64,000 bases of DNA from positions 10,850,001 through 10,914,000 of the forward strand of contig OY969916.1 of assembly GCA_963704535.1 (NCBI GenBank). Reading direction: 5' to 3'. Source of the stretch: G963704535 sp963704535 (GTDB lineage Bacteria; Chloroflexota; Chloroflexia; Chloroflexales; Roseiflexaceae). Position 1 is the stretch's first letter; each line of letters starts with the position of its first letter. The translations under genes and the position numbers were made by a program. Positions 53,579 through 62,001 of the stretch are shown here, in pieces. The notes under the pieces are model-generated. The model saw nothing but the letters and a program-made list of their open reading frames with translations, did no database searches and was not told the DNA's origin.

Positions 53579-54979
53579 ATGCGACCACCGGAAGCTGTGG
53601 TCAGCGTGAAAGGGTTCTCCCTGCTCCGCTGCGGCGTGGTGGCATTGGCGCTGATCTTGATGCGCCGGTTTCTCTTCGACCGGCGGCGAGCGCAACGGGC
53701 GCTGAACGCCAGCGAGATCGCGCGGCGGCGCCAGGCGTTCCTGGCCGAGGCCGGCGCCACCCTGGCCGCCTCACTCGACTACGACGCGACTATCCAGCGC
53801 GTCGCCCGGCTGGCCCTGCCGCTCCTGGCCGACTGGTGCCTGATCGAGTTGGTGGAGGCGGGCCAGGCCCTGCGCCCGATCGCTGTGGCCCATATCGACC
53901 CGGCCAAGGAGCAACTGGCGCGCGACTTGGTGCGGCGCTACCGGCCGGACCAGCATCTGCCGGGCGGCCACTGCGAGGCGCCGCGCGAGCGCCGGCCGAC
54001 CGTCATTTCTGACGTATCGGATGCGCGGCTGGCGGCGCTAGCCCTCAACGGTGAGCACCTGCGGATGCTGCGGATGATCGGCCCGCGCTCGTATATCGTG
54101 GTTCCGCTGCTGGCGCGCGGGCAGGTGCTGGGCGCCCTCGGCTGTGCCATCACCGAGTCGGAGCGGCGCTACACGGCGACCGATCTGGCGCTGGCCGAGG
54201 AGCTGGCCCGGCGCGCGGCGCAGGCGATCGACAATGCGCGGCAGTACCGTGAGGCCCAGGATGCCATCCGGGTGCGCGACCAGTTTCTCTCGATCGCCTC
54301 GCACGAGCTCAAGGGGCCGCTGACCTCGCTGCTGGGGTTCGCGCATGTGCTTCAGGAGTGCGCCGGGCAGGCGCCGCCCACCTCGCAGCGCTACCGGCAG
54401 TCGCTGGATGTGATCGCGACGCAGGCCGAGCGTCTGGGCCACATGATCGACGTGCTGATGGATGCCTCGCGCATCGAGGCCGGCCGGCTCACGCTTGAGC
54501 GCGAGATGCTGGATCTGCGCGGCCTGGCGCGGCAGTTGGTCGAGGAGCTTCAGCCGACGCTTGAGCTGCACACGGTGGCGCTGGACTGCCCGGACGAGCC
54601 GCTGTTCGTGGTCGGGGATGCGCTGCGGCTGGAGCAGGTGCTGCGGAATCTGCTCCAGAACGCGATCAGGTACAGCCCGGCTGGCGGGCCGGTGACGGTG
54701 CAGGTCGAGCGGCGTGGCGAGCTGGCGTGCGTGGCAGTGCGCGACGAAGGGCTGGGCATCCCGCAGGAGGCGCTGCCGCTGCTGTTCCGCCAGTTCTACC
54801 GGGTGCAGCGGGTGGGCGCGCAGCAGATCAGCGGGCTGGGGATCGGGCTGTACCTCTCCAAGGAGATCGTCACGCTGCACGGCGGCACGGTCGAGGTGAG
54901 CAGCCGCGAGCACGAGGGCAGCACGTTCACGATCTGCCTGCCGACTGCTGACTGCCGACCACTGACCACCGACCGCTGA
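53579..54979 (+). CDS. GAF-domain sensor histidine kinase
   Basis: This 466-residue kinase has a short N-terminal hydrophobic stretch (LLRCGVVALALILM) that may anchor it. A GAF domain (about 60-220) includes VISDVSDARLAAL and MIGPRSYIVVPLLARGQVLG. The phospho-acceptor H-box is FLSIASHELKGPLTSLLGF. The ATPase has N-box LRNLLQNAIRYSPAGGPV, G1 VRDEGLGIP and G2 ISGLGIGLYLSKEIV, all intact. No response regulator is adjacent, so it is an orphan kinase. The last residues ADCRPLTTDR come from a GACCACTGAC-type repeat beyond the normal FTICLP end. Confidence 0.9.
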   Translation: MRPPEAVVSVKGFSLLRCGVVALALILMRRFLFDRRRAQRALNASEIARRRQAFLAEAGATLAASLDYDATIQRVARLALPLLADWCLIELVEAGQALRPIAVAHIDPAKEQLARDLVRRYRPDQHLPGGHCEAPRERRPTVISDVSDARLAALALNGEHLRMLRMIGPRSYIVVPLLARGQVLGALGCAITESERRYTATDLALAEELARRAAQAIDNARQYREAQDAIRVRDQFLSIASHELKGPLTSLLGFAHVLQECAGQAPPTSQRYRQSLDVIATQAERLGHMIDVLMDASRIEAGRLTLEREMLDLRGLARQLVEELQPTLELHTVALDCPDEPLFVVGDALRLEQVLRNLLQNAIRYSPAGGPVTVQVERRGELACVAVRDEGLGIPQEALPLLFRQFYRVQRVGAQQISGLGIGLYLSKEIVTLHGGTVEVSSREHEGSTFTICLPTADCRPLTTDR

Positions 54980-55047
54980 CCACCGATAGTGTGACAAGAT
55001 AACAAGCGACGATACGCCGAATGAACACCGTATACGTCGTAATGCCG

Positions 55048-55116
55048 TAGGGACGAAGCAGTTGCACCCATCGACCAACGTGCGTTGGTCGATGGGTGCA
55101 ACTGCTTCGCCCCTAC
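55048..55116. repeat. Near-perfect long hairpin (27-bp core) with GAAGCAGTTGC arms
   Basis: The arms at 55054-55080 and 55083-55109 are exact complements with a two-base loop, extended outward by GTAGG/CCTAC. It lies between the convergent kinase and membrane-protein genes and would make a very strong transcript hairpin. Confidence 0.85.
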
Positions 55117-55149
55117 TTTGCTACCAATACAAACGCAGGTCGTGTGTCA

Positions 55150-55216
55150 TTTTGTCCGTTGTCAGTGGTCAGTTGTCGAGTGTGGTGTAACTGACCACTG
55201 ACCACTGACAACTGAC
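55150..55216. repeat. GTCAGTGGTC-family hairpin
   Basis: TCCGTTGTCAGTGGTCAGTT is mirrored by ACTGACCACTGACCACTGAC and ACAACTGACC. It overlaps the last codons and stop of the membrane-protein gene and encodes the tail SVVSGQWSVTPHSTTDH. Confidence 0.8.
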
Positions 55217-55971
55217 CTTCTGAGGAACATGTGCGCGGCCGGCAGCAGCAGCGCGAGCTCGCCGATGTTCCACCAGAAGTGGATGTCCAGCCGCAGCGCG
55301 GTCGTCAGGCCGGGTAGGCGGCAGAAGAACAGGCCGCTACTAGCCGCTTGCCGCGACAGCCAGCCGTCGCGGCCCAGGATGCCTGGCAGCCCCTGCGCCG
55401 AGAGCCCGCCGAAGCCCAGCGCCGCCAGCTCCTGCTTGACCATGAGGTAGCGCGCCATCATGTAGGTGTGCTCCAGAGTGTGCGCCAGCGCCCAGGCCAG
55501 CAGCAGCCAGGCCCAGCCGTTGTGCATGCCGCCGCGCACCAGGTAGATCGTTATGGCCACGACGACCCAGTTCCAGACGAAGTGGACCCACTCGGCGTTG
55601 GCGGCCGAGATCAGCCCGCTTGACGCGAACGGCGGCCAGCCCAGCAGGTGGTACTGGACCCACTGGGCCAGGTGCTCGATGCTGTGGAAGCCCTGCGCGG
55701 CCAGCAGCACGCCCAGGACTGTGATCACGGTGCCGTAGCGGCGCAGATCGGCGCGCCACTTCAGCACGCCGGGCACCAGCAGCAGCCCCAGCATCGCCGC
55801 CGAGGCGACCCACACGCGCGCCCCGAACAGCCGGATGGAGATCGCCCACAACAGCAGACCCAGCGCCAGCGCCAGCACGACGGCGCGGGTGTGCTCGCGC
55901 GGGTGCAGTAGGGCCAGGATGGGGAGGCGCGGCGCCCGTGTGATTGGTAGGCTTGTGTCGTGTGTACTCAT
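55162..55971 (-). CDS. Hypothetical multi-pass membrane protein
   Basis: I do not recognise this 269-residue protein. Hydrophobic helices include AVVLALALGLLLWAISI, VWVASAAMLGLLLVPGVL, GTVITVLGVLLAAQGF, WVHFVWNWVVVAITIYLV, AWLLLAWALAHTLEHTYM and IGELALLLPAAHMFL. Conserved-looking histidines lie in HSIEHLAQWVQYHLLGW, AHTLEHTYM and LDIHFWWNIGE, an HXXXH-like spread that could hold a metal or haem. The C-terminal 17 residues are repeat-encoded. It is convergent with the histidine kinase. Confidence 0.55.
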   Translation of the reverse strand: MSTHDTSLPITRAPRLPILALLHPREHTRAVVLALALGLLLWAISIRLFGARVWVASAAMLGLLLVPGVLKWRADLRRYGTVITVLGVLLAAQGFHSIEHLAQWVQYHLLGWPPFASSGLISAANAEWVHFVWNWVVVAITIYLVRGGMHNGWAWLLLAWALAHTLEHTYMMARYLMVKQELAALGFGGLSAQGLPGILGRDGWLSRQAASSGLFFCRLPGLTTALRLDIHFWWNIGELALLLPAAHMFLRRSVVSGQWSVTPHSTTDH

Positions 55972-55995
55972 ATCACCATGCCTATTGGCGAGACC

Positions 55996-56066
55996 AAACC
56001 TGTCAGGTGGCGGGTGTCGATGGCTTTGTCATGCGGTAGATTGCTTGCCCGCCACCTGACAGGTTT
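55996..56066. repeat. 19-bp perfect inverted repeat AAACCTGTCAGGTGGCGGG
   Basis: The arms at 55996-56014 and 56048-56066 are exact complements around a 33-nt loop. It lies in the short gap between two minus-strand genes. The nearby 56085-56110 stretch carries a broken TTGAGAGGG repeat. Confidence 0.8.
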
Positions 56067-56114
56067 AGGTGCTCTGGTGGAAATAGGGTTCTTGAGAGGG
56101 CTTCTCCAAGCACC

Positions 56115-57884
56115 TCAACGTGTCGCCGTGATCAACATCCGCGCCGCCGGCCGCTCGATCGCCGATACGGCGCCGTCGGGCCAGCCGATGTCCAGCCGCT
56201 CGATCGTGGCACCGACCGGGATGCCGAAGTGGACCCGCGCGGTGTCGCCGGAGAGGTAGCCGCTGGTGGCGCGCACGTCGCGGGTGAAGCTGCCGGCGCT
56301 GGTGTACAGGGTCAGCCGGGCGCCCAGGGCGCGCGTGTTCTTGCCGGCGGGCCAGCGCAGATCGACAAGCAGGCTCGATCCGCCGCAGAGCCGGTTCTCG
56401 AAGAGTTGGGCCGGCGCCCGCAGATTGTTGACGACAATATCCAGGTCGCCATCGCTGTCCAGGTCGGCCATGCTCATGCCGCGCCCGCCGCGGGTCGAGC
56501 CGAGGCCCCAGCCGGGAGCGCGGGCGAAGCGGCCCCACCCGTCGTTGTGCAGGGCCTGGTTCTCCTCGATCAGTTCGTGGCCGGGCAGGTAGTCGAACAG
56601 TTCGGCCTCGGCCATGCCGTTGACGACGTACAGGTCCAGGAAGCCGTCGTTGTCCAGGTCGCCGAACTTGCCCGACCAGCTCCAGCCGGTAGCGTCGATC
56701 CCACGGGCGTAGGCCTCGTTGCGGAAGCGACCGTCGGCACCGCGCACTTGCAGCACGTTCTCCATGATCTGCGGGTCGCCGCGCTGCGGTGGCGACCACA
56801 TCTCGGTCATCATCGGCATCCAGGCCGAGAGCGTGCGCGGGTCGTCGCGGTAGGGCTTCATGTCGGTCGAGAACAGCTCGAAGTCGCCGTCGTTGTCGAT
56901 GTCGCCCGAGTCGAAGCTCATGGTGCTGTGGCTGGTGACGGCCAGCGGCGCGGCGGCGGCCCACCCGTCGCCCGCGCGCACCCAGCCCTGGTCGTGCATG
57001 CCGAAGTCGTTGCCGACGACAATGTCGGGCCGCTCGTCGGCATTCAGGTCGAACAGTGCCAGCGCTAGCGCATGTGACTTCAGCGCCAGCCGGGTCGGCG
57101 CGAACGTGTCGCCGCGCCGCTCGTAGACGAACACGCCGGCCCCCGTGCCCATGAGGAAGCTGCTGCCCTGGTCGGCCAGCAAGCCGGCGTCGTAGGAGCC
57201 GGTCGCCAGATCTAGGTCGCCGTCGCCATCGAGGTCGCCCCAGTTGATCGCGTAGGCCGGCCGGTGGACGTTGGGGAGCGTCTCCAGAACGAAGCGCCCG
57301 GCGCCGTCGTTGCGCCAGTAGTTCAGGCCGCCGGCTCGTCGAGTGAAGACAATGTCGAGCGGGCCATCGCCGTCGACGTCGACGATCGTGGCCGCGCGCG
57401 AGTCGCCGTGGGCCATGCGCTCGGCGTGGAAGCGCAGGCCGCCGTCGTTCCACAGGATCGTGTTGGGGCCGTGGTGGTTGGCCAGCACGACGTCGAGGTC
57501 GCCGTCGTCGTCGAGATCGCCGATCGCGGTGCCGGCGCCGTTGCCCTCGAACATGCGCGCCTCGGCGGTCGGCAGGCTGGTGGTGTGGTCGAGATCATGA
57601 GCGACGAACGTGCCGACGCACGGTTGCGCCGGGCTCGCCAGCACCGTCTGCTCGACGGTGATGGGCAGGAGCGGCGACGACAATGTAGGCAGCGCGGTAA
57701 GGTGTGTTTGTCCACAGCCAACCAGTGCGATGAGAGCTAACAGCGACCAGCCAGCTCCACAAATGAATTTGTGGCCTGGAAATACAAACACGTTAAAACG
57801 TGTTCGAAAGCGTTCTTCAACGTGTTTTAACACGTTTGGTGTTCCAGGCATCGAATTCATTCGATGATGGCGGAGCATCTCCAA
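56115..57884 (-). CDS. FG-GAP/ASPIC-UnbV (CRTAC1-like) secreted lipoprotein
   Basis: This 589-residue protein is made of FG-GAP/VCBS repeats forming a beta-propeller, seen as repeated calcium-loop motifs such as GDLDDDGDLDVVLAN, DVDGDGPLDIVF, GDLDGDGDLDLATG, GDIDNDGDFELF, DLDNDGFLDLYVVNG and DLDSDGDLDIVVNN. The C-terminus is an ASPIC/UnbV domain (LVDLRWPAGKNTRALGARL to RLDIGWPDGAV). A lipoprotein-like segment, WSLLALIALVGCG, indicates export. The codons before it, from the ATG at 57884, run through the 110-bp repeat element, so the original start was probably replaced. A GGAGATTGGAG repeat just upstream could serve as ribosome site. The function is unknown. Confidence 0.82.
   Translation of the reverse strand: MEMLRHHRMNSMPGTPNVLKHVEERFRTRFNVFVFPGHKFICGAGWSLLALIALVGCGQTHLTALPTLSSPLLPITVEQTVLASPAQPCVGTFVAHDLDHTTSLPTAEARMFEGNGAGTAIGDLDDDGDLDVVLANHHGPNTILWNDGGLRFHAERMAHGDSRAATIVDVDGDGPLDIVFTRRAGGLNYWRNDGAGRFVLETLPNVHRPAYAINWGDLDGDGDLDLATGSYDAGLLADQGSSFLMGTGAGVFVYERRGDTFAPTRLALKSHALALALFDLNADERPDIVVGNDFGMHDQGWVRAGDGWAAAAPLAVTSHSTMSFDSGDIDNDGDFELFSTDMKPYRDDPRTLSAWMPMMTEMWSPPQRGDPQIMENVLQVRGADGRFRNEAYARGIDATGWSWSGKFGDLDNDGFLDLYVVNGMAEAELFDYLPGHELIEENQALHNDGWGRFARAPGWGLGSTRGGRGMSMADLDSDGDLDIVVNNLRAPAQLFENRLCGGSSLLVDLRWPAGKNTRALGARLTLYTSAGSFTRDVRATSGYLSGDTARVHFGIPVGATIERLDIGWPDGAVSAIERPAARMLITATR
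57757..57866. repeat. 110-bp element with two different end palindromes, copy 2 (inverse)
   Basis: The element runs from CCACAAATGAATTTGTGG to CATCGAATTCATTCGATG, with AACACGTT/AACGTGTT motifs between, the inverse of 45202-45312. It lies inside the open frame at the 5' end of the FG-GAP gene and encodes about residues 7-43. Confidence 0.85.
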
Positions 57885-57901
57885 TCTCCAATCTCCCTAT
57901 C

Positions 57902-58771
57902 TCACCGCCCGCCCATCCCGCTCATCGTCACGCCCCGGATGAACCAGCGCTGGGCCAGGATGTAGACCAGCAGCACCGGCAGCATGGCGATCACCGAGCC
58001 GGCCATCAGCAGGTTCCACTCGACCTTGAACTGGCCCTGGAACGCGCTCAGGCCAACCGGCAGCGTACGCATCTCGATCGAGTCGGTAGTAATCAGCGGC
58101 CACAGGAACTCGTTCCAGTTGTTGAGCGAGACGAAGATCGCCAGCGCCGCGAGGGCCGGGCCGCTGAGTGGCAGGATGATCTGCCACCAGATCCTGAAGG
58201 ACGACGCGCCGTCCATGCGCGCGGCTTCGTCGAAGTCGCGCGGGATGCCCAGGAAGTACTGCCGCAGCAGGAACGTGCTCAGGGCCGAGCCGAAGAAGGC
58301 CGGCGGCAGGATCAGCGCCTGGTAGGTGTCGTACCAGCCCAGCAGCCGGACGATGATGAAATTGGGGATCATTGTGACCTGGTTGGGGATCATCAGGGTC
58401 GCCAGGTAGAGCAGGAATAGCGCGTCGCGGCCTGGGAAGCGCAGCCGGGCGAACGCGAACGCCGCCAGCGAGGATGTCAGCAGTTGCAGCGCGGTAGTGC
58501 AGACGGTGACGATCACACTATTGAGGTAGAAGCGGCCGAACGGCATCACCGAGACGGTCTTGGCATAGTTCTCCCAAGCGATGCGCTCGGGGATCCAGAC
58601 CGGCGGGTAGGTGAAGACGTCGGGCGGGTACTTCAGCGAGGTGCTGAGCATCCACGCGAACGGCAGCAGCATCACGACGCCGCCGATGATCAGCGCCGCG
58701 TGCAGCAGCAGATCTCCAAGGGAGAACAACCGCCGCCGGCGCGGCGTGACGGGAATGGTGCCGGTGCTCAT
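57902..58771 (-). CDS. Sugar ABC transporter permease (MalG type), second importer
   Basis: This 289-residue permease has about six transmembrane helices, starting LLLHAALIIGGVVMLLPFAWML. The ATPase-docking EAA loop is FDEAARMDGASSFRIWWQII, and the C-terminal WFIRGVTMSGMGGR is typical of the MalG branch. It overlaps the upstream MalF-type gene by four bases. With that gene and the binding protein it forms a complete import apparatus except for the ATPase. It is independent of the importer at 43.6-47.6 kb. Confidence 0.92.
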   Translation of the reverse strand: MSTGTIPVTPRRRRLFSLGDLLLHAALIIGGVVMLLPFAWMLSTSLKYPPDVFTYPPVWIPERIAWENYAKTVSVMPFGRFYLNSVIVTVCTTALQLLTSSLAAFAFARLRFPGRDALFLLYLATLMIPNQVTMIPNFIIVRLLGWYDTYQALILPPAFFGSALSTFLLRQYFLGIPRDFDEAARMDGASSFRIWWQIILPLSGPALAALAIFVSLNNWNEFLWPLITTDSIEMRTLPVGLSAFQGQFKVEWNLLMAGSVIAMLPVLLVYILAQRWFIRGVTMSGMGGR

Positions 58772-59763
58772 GATTCCCCCGCTTCATAGTGGACCCAGCG
58801 CCGCTGCAAGTAGTTCTGGGCCAGCGTGCAGACGAAGATAAAGGCGAACAGCACCCAGGCGATCGCCGATGCCTTGCCCATCTGGCTGAACTTAAACGCG
58901 CTCTCCCAGATGTAGAAGACCAGTGTCTTGGTGGCGTGGGCCGGGCCGCCCTGGCCGCGCGTCATGACGAACGGCTCGCTGAAGAGCTGGAACGCGCCGA
59001 TCATCTGGATGACCAGCAAGAAAAATGTGGTCGGGCTGACGAGCGGCAGCGTGATGCTGCGGAAGCGCTGCCAGCCCCCGGCGCCGTCGACCTTGGCGGC
59101 GTCATACAATTCCTCGGGGACGGCCTGGAGCCCGGCCAGGTAGATCACCATGGTGAAGCCCATGTTCTTCCAGACTGTCAGGACCACGATCGTCGGCTTG
59201 GCCCAGACGGTGCTGCTCAGCCAGTCGGGCGGGGCCAGCGGCAGCCCGGTCGCCTCTGTCAGCTTCCAGAACACCGCGCTGATGATGCCGAAGTCGCGGT
59301 TGAACATCCACTGGAACACCAGCGCCGCCGCGACGACGCTGGTGACGACCGGCATGAAGTAGATCAGCCGGTAGAACGCCATCCCGCGCAGCGCCCGGTT
59401 CAGCGCCAGCGCCACCGCCAGCCCGGCCGCGAGCTGGAGCGGGACGATCGTGACGGTGAAGTAGATCGTGTTCCCGAAGGCTTGTCCGAAGATCGGGTCG
59501 CGCGTCAGGATCTCGGCATAGTTGCTCAGCCCGACGAACACCGGCGGGTTGATCAGGTTCCAGCGAACGAAGCTCAGGCCCAGCGAGGCCAGGACCGGGA
59601 TGGCGGTGAAGATCAGGAACCCGGCCAGGCTGGGCAGCAGGAATAGGTAGCCTTCGAGTTGGCGGTCGGGGCGCCAGCCGCCCCGCCGCCGGTGTGCGGG
59701 CGCGGCGCCGGCCACCAGTGGCCTGTCGGTGGGGATGGATTCGGGCGTGGGTCGTGATGCCAT
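58768..59763 (-). CDS. Sugar ABC transporter permease (MalF type), second importer
   Basis: This 331-residue inner-membrane permease follows a hydrophilic N-terminus. The first helix is GYLFLLPSLAGFLIFTAIPVL, and YDAAKVDGAGGWQRFRSITL is the EAA loop. The start at 59763 has an AGGATCT site; upstream in-frame codons belong to a repeat. The stop overlaps the MalG-type gene (ATGA). The sugar is not identifiable. Confidence 0.92.
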   Translation of the reverse strand: MASRPTPESIPTDRPLVAGAAPAHRRRGGWRPDRQLEGYLFLLPSLAGFLIFTAIPVLASLGLSFVRWNLINPPVFVGLSNYAEILTRDPIFGQAFGNTIYFTVTIVPLQLAAGLAVALALNRALRGMAFYRLIYFMPVVTSVVAAALVFQWMFNRDFGIISAVFWKLTEATGLPLAPPDWLSSTVWAKPTIVVLTVWKNMGFTMVIYLAGLQAVPEELYDAAKVDGAGGWQRFRSITLPLVSPTTFFLLVIQMIGAFQLFSEPFVMTRGQGGPAHATKTLVFYIWESAFKFSQMGKASAIAWVLFAFIFVCTLAQNYLQRRWVHYEAGES

Positions 59764-59817
59764 AGCAGATCCTGGTAGGTCGAGGGTGGACGCGAGGCTC
59801 GTCCAGTGCCCTCTCGA

Positions 59818-59960
59818 TGGTGGGTACGCTGTGCCTCGTGGTGCTGCGGCGGGGGCGAACACGAGGTTCGCCCTTACGCGATGGCTACACGCTGGTGGGT
59901 ACGGTGTCTATCGTGGCCGTGCGGCGGGGGCGAACACGCGGGTTCGCCCTTACGCGATGT
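59818..59960. repeat. Direct duplication of a GGGCGAACACGAGGTTCGCCC unit
   Basis: Two roughly 68-bp copies (about 59818-59884 and 59893-59960) share TGGTGGGTACG, TGCGGCGGGGGCGAACACG and TTCGCCCTTACGCGATG. Each holds a small palindrome GGGCGAAC/GTTCGCCC. They fill the gap between the binding protein and the first permease. Confidence 0.8.
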
Positions 59961-59997
59961 CGGCACGATGGCTATATGCTGTCTACACGGTGGCTGG

Positions 59998-61393
59998 TTA
60001 CTGCTTCGGGTAACCTTTCTCTTTCAGGTATGCGTCGGCCTGGGCGCAGATCTCTGTCGCCGCCTGGTCGGCGGGCTGCTCGCCGGCCCAGACTTTCTGG
60101 AGGTTCGCGTCGATGAGCGTTCCGTTGAGTTCGTCCCAGTCAGGGAAGTAGCCGAACCGGGCCGACCCGCGAGCTCTCGCCCTCGGTGATGAACGCCTGG
60201 CGGTTGGCCGGCGGCTGGCTCGACTTCAGGAAGGCGTCGGACTGGGCGGTGGACTTGAGGGCCGGGAAGATCTCGCCGGCCTGGGTGTACAGTCGCTGGC
60301 CGCCGTCTTTGCTCTGGAGCCAGCTCAGGAACGTCCAGGCTGCATCCTTGTTATCGCTCTTGGCGCTCATGACCCAGGCCGCGCCACCGGCGCTGGCCGC
60401 GCGCTGGCCGTCCTTGGGGATCGGGACCGGCGCAACATCGTAGTTGAGCCCGGCCTGGTTGAAGGCCGACACCCGGCTGGCGTTCTGGATGATCATCGCC
60501 ACCTGGCCGCTCTGGAAGACCGCCGCGTCGCCGCCGGCCTGGGAAAGCGCGGCGTCGCGTATGGCCAGGTTGTTGTTCATCAGGTCGGCGAAGAAGGTGA
60601 GCGCCTCCAGCGCGGGCGCCTCGGTCAGCGTACACTTCGATGGGTTACGCATGTCGTCGAAAATGCTGCCCTTGTTCTGGTTGACCCATAGCGACCACTT
60701 GCCGCCCTCCATGCCTAGAGCATAGCGTTGGACCCGGCCGCTGGCCTCGACTACCGCCAGCTTCTTGGAGGCTTCCAGCAGGTCGTCCCAGGTCCACTGG
60801 TCGGTCGGGTAGGGCACCTTGGCCTCGTCGAAGATCGTCTTGTTGTAGTACAGAACTTCGAGGCCGATGTCGCGCGGCAGGCCGTAGACCTTGTCCTGAT
60901 ACGAGGCCGATTCGAGTAGTGCCGGCCAGTAGTCGTTCAGATCGTAGTTGGTCTTTTGGATGTAGGGGCCGAGATCCTCCAGCACGCCGGTGGCGGCATA
61001 GCTGGGAGTGGGCCACAGGAACAGCACGTCGGGGATGGTCGCCGCGTCGCCGCTGGCCCACAGGGTCTTCAGCTTGGTGAAGTAGTCGTCCCACGGCTGG
61101 TGCCAGACCTCGACCTTGATCTCCGGGTGCTGGGCCATAAACTCGGCGGCGACCTTCTCGTGGCTGGCCTTCTCCTCGGGGCTGCCCCAGAATCCCCAGG
61201 TGATCGTGGTGGCCTGGCCGGCGACCGGTTTTGCTGTGGTGGCGCCGGCCGCCGGTGCAGCCGTGGCGCCGCTTGCGGGTGCCGCAGTGCCGCCGGCGTC
61301 GGGCGTCGTGCCGCCGGTGCCGCCACAGGCGGCCAGCGTGATCAGCGCGATGAGCAGCAGCGCGAGGACGTGTGATACGCGATGCTTGTGCAT
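59998..61393 (-). CDS. Sugar ABC transporter solute-binding lipoprotein, second importer (frameshifted near its end)
   Basis: This family 1 extracellular binding protein is about 464 residues long. It has a lipoprotein signal (VLALLLIALITLAACGG), an Ala/Thr/Gly linker, then ITWGFWGSPEEKASHEKVAA, PEIKVEVWHQPWDDYFTKL, YGLPRDIGLEVLYYNKTIF and FLSWLQSKDGGQRLYTQAGE. A one-base shift near 60170 produces an early stop. In the other frame the protein continues ARFGYFPDWDELNGTLIDAN to EKGYPKQ, the normal end. The start at 61393 has an AAGGAG site. It heads the second importer operon. Confidence 0.9.
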
Positions 61394-62001
61394 GTGTGAT
61401 TCTCCTTCTTCAGAACCGCTTTGATGACCCCTGATGTTCAAATGGTTGTGACCGCATCACCCTCGCGCGGACCGGCGACGGGCCGAAGCGCGCCTGCCGT
61501 ATGGGTGTGCGATCGGGCGTGTGGAACAATACCTCTACCGGGCGGTCTGCGAAGCATGGCTGGAGAGGATGACCGGGGTGCTGTTGTTCGCGCCGAGCCG
61601 GGCAAGATGTAGGCTGAAGGGCGAGTGTGTTATAGCAGCCTATCGGAGGGTTGTCAAGACGTGGTCAGTTGTCAGTGGTCAGTTGTACTGCAATTGACCA
61701 TGGCTTAGAGTTCGAGCGATGTGGTGCTCGATCCGCACGAGCCCACGGACGAGCCGGGGAGTCTTACACTCAATCTGAGCCGGCTTGCGTTTGATCTGCG
61801 TGGGTTCATTGAACGATCCGGGGGGTGTCACACACAATCTGTGCATGCTCATGCTGGATCCGCCGAGCAAACCACGTTGTTATTGCCGGCAACTGCTACG
61901 CTCCTACCAGATTGCCATCGCCATCGACATTCACATCGCCGATACGTTATACTACATGCCGCGCCGAAATGACCGCACACATGACGATAGGGAGCCGATC
62001 T
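61394..62001. other. Intergenic region upstream of the second importer and the decarboxylase
   Basis: This roughly 600-bp divergent gap contains a short GTCAGTTGTCAGTGGTCAGT repeat (61655-61690) with an imperfect mirror. A possible -10 box TATACT (61948-61953) lies about 50 bases before the decarboxylase start. I see no gene. Confidence 0.45.
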
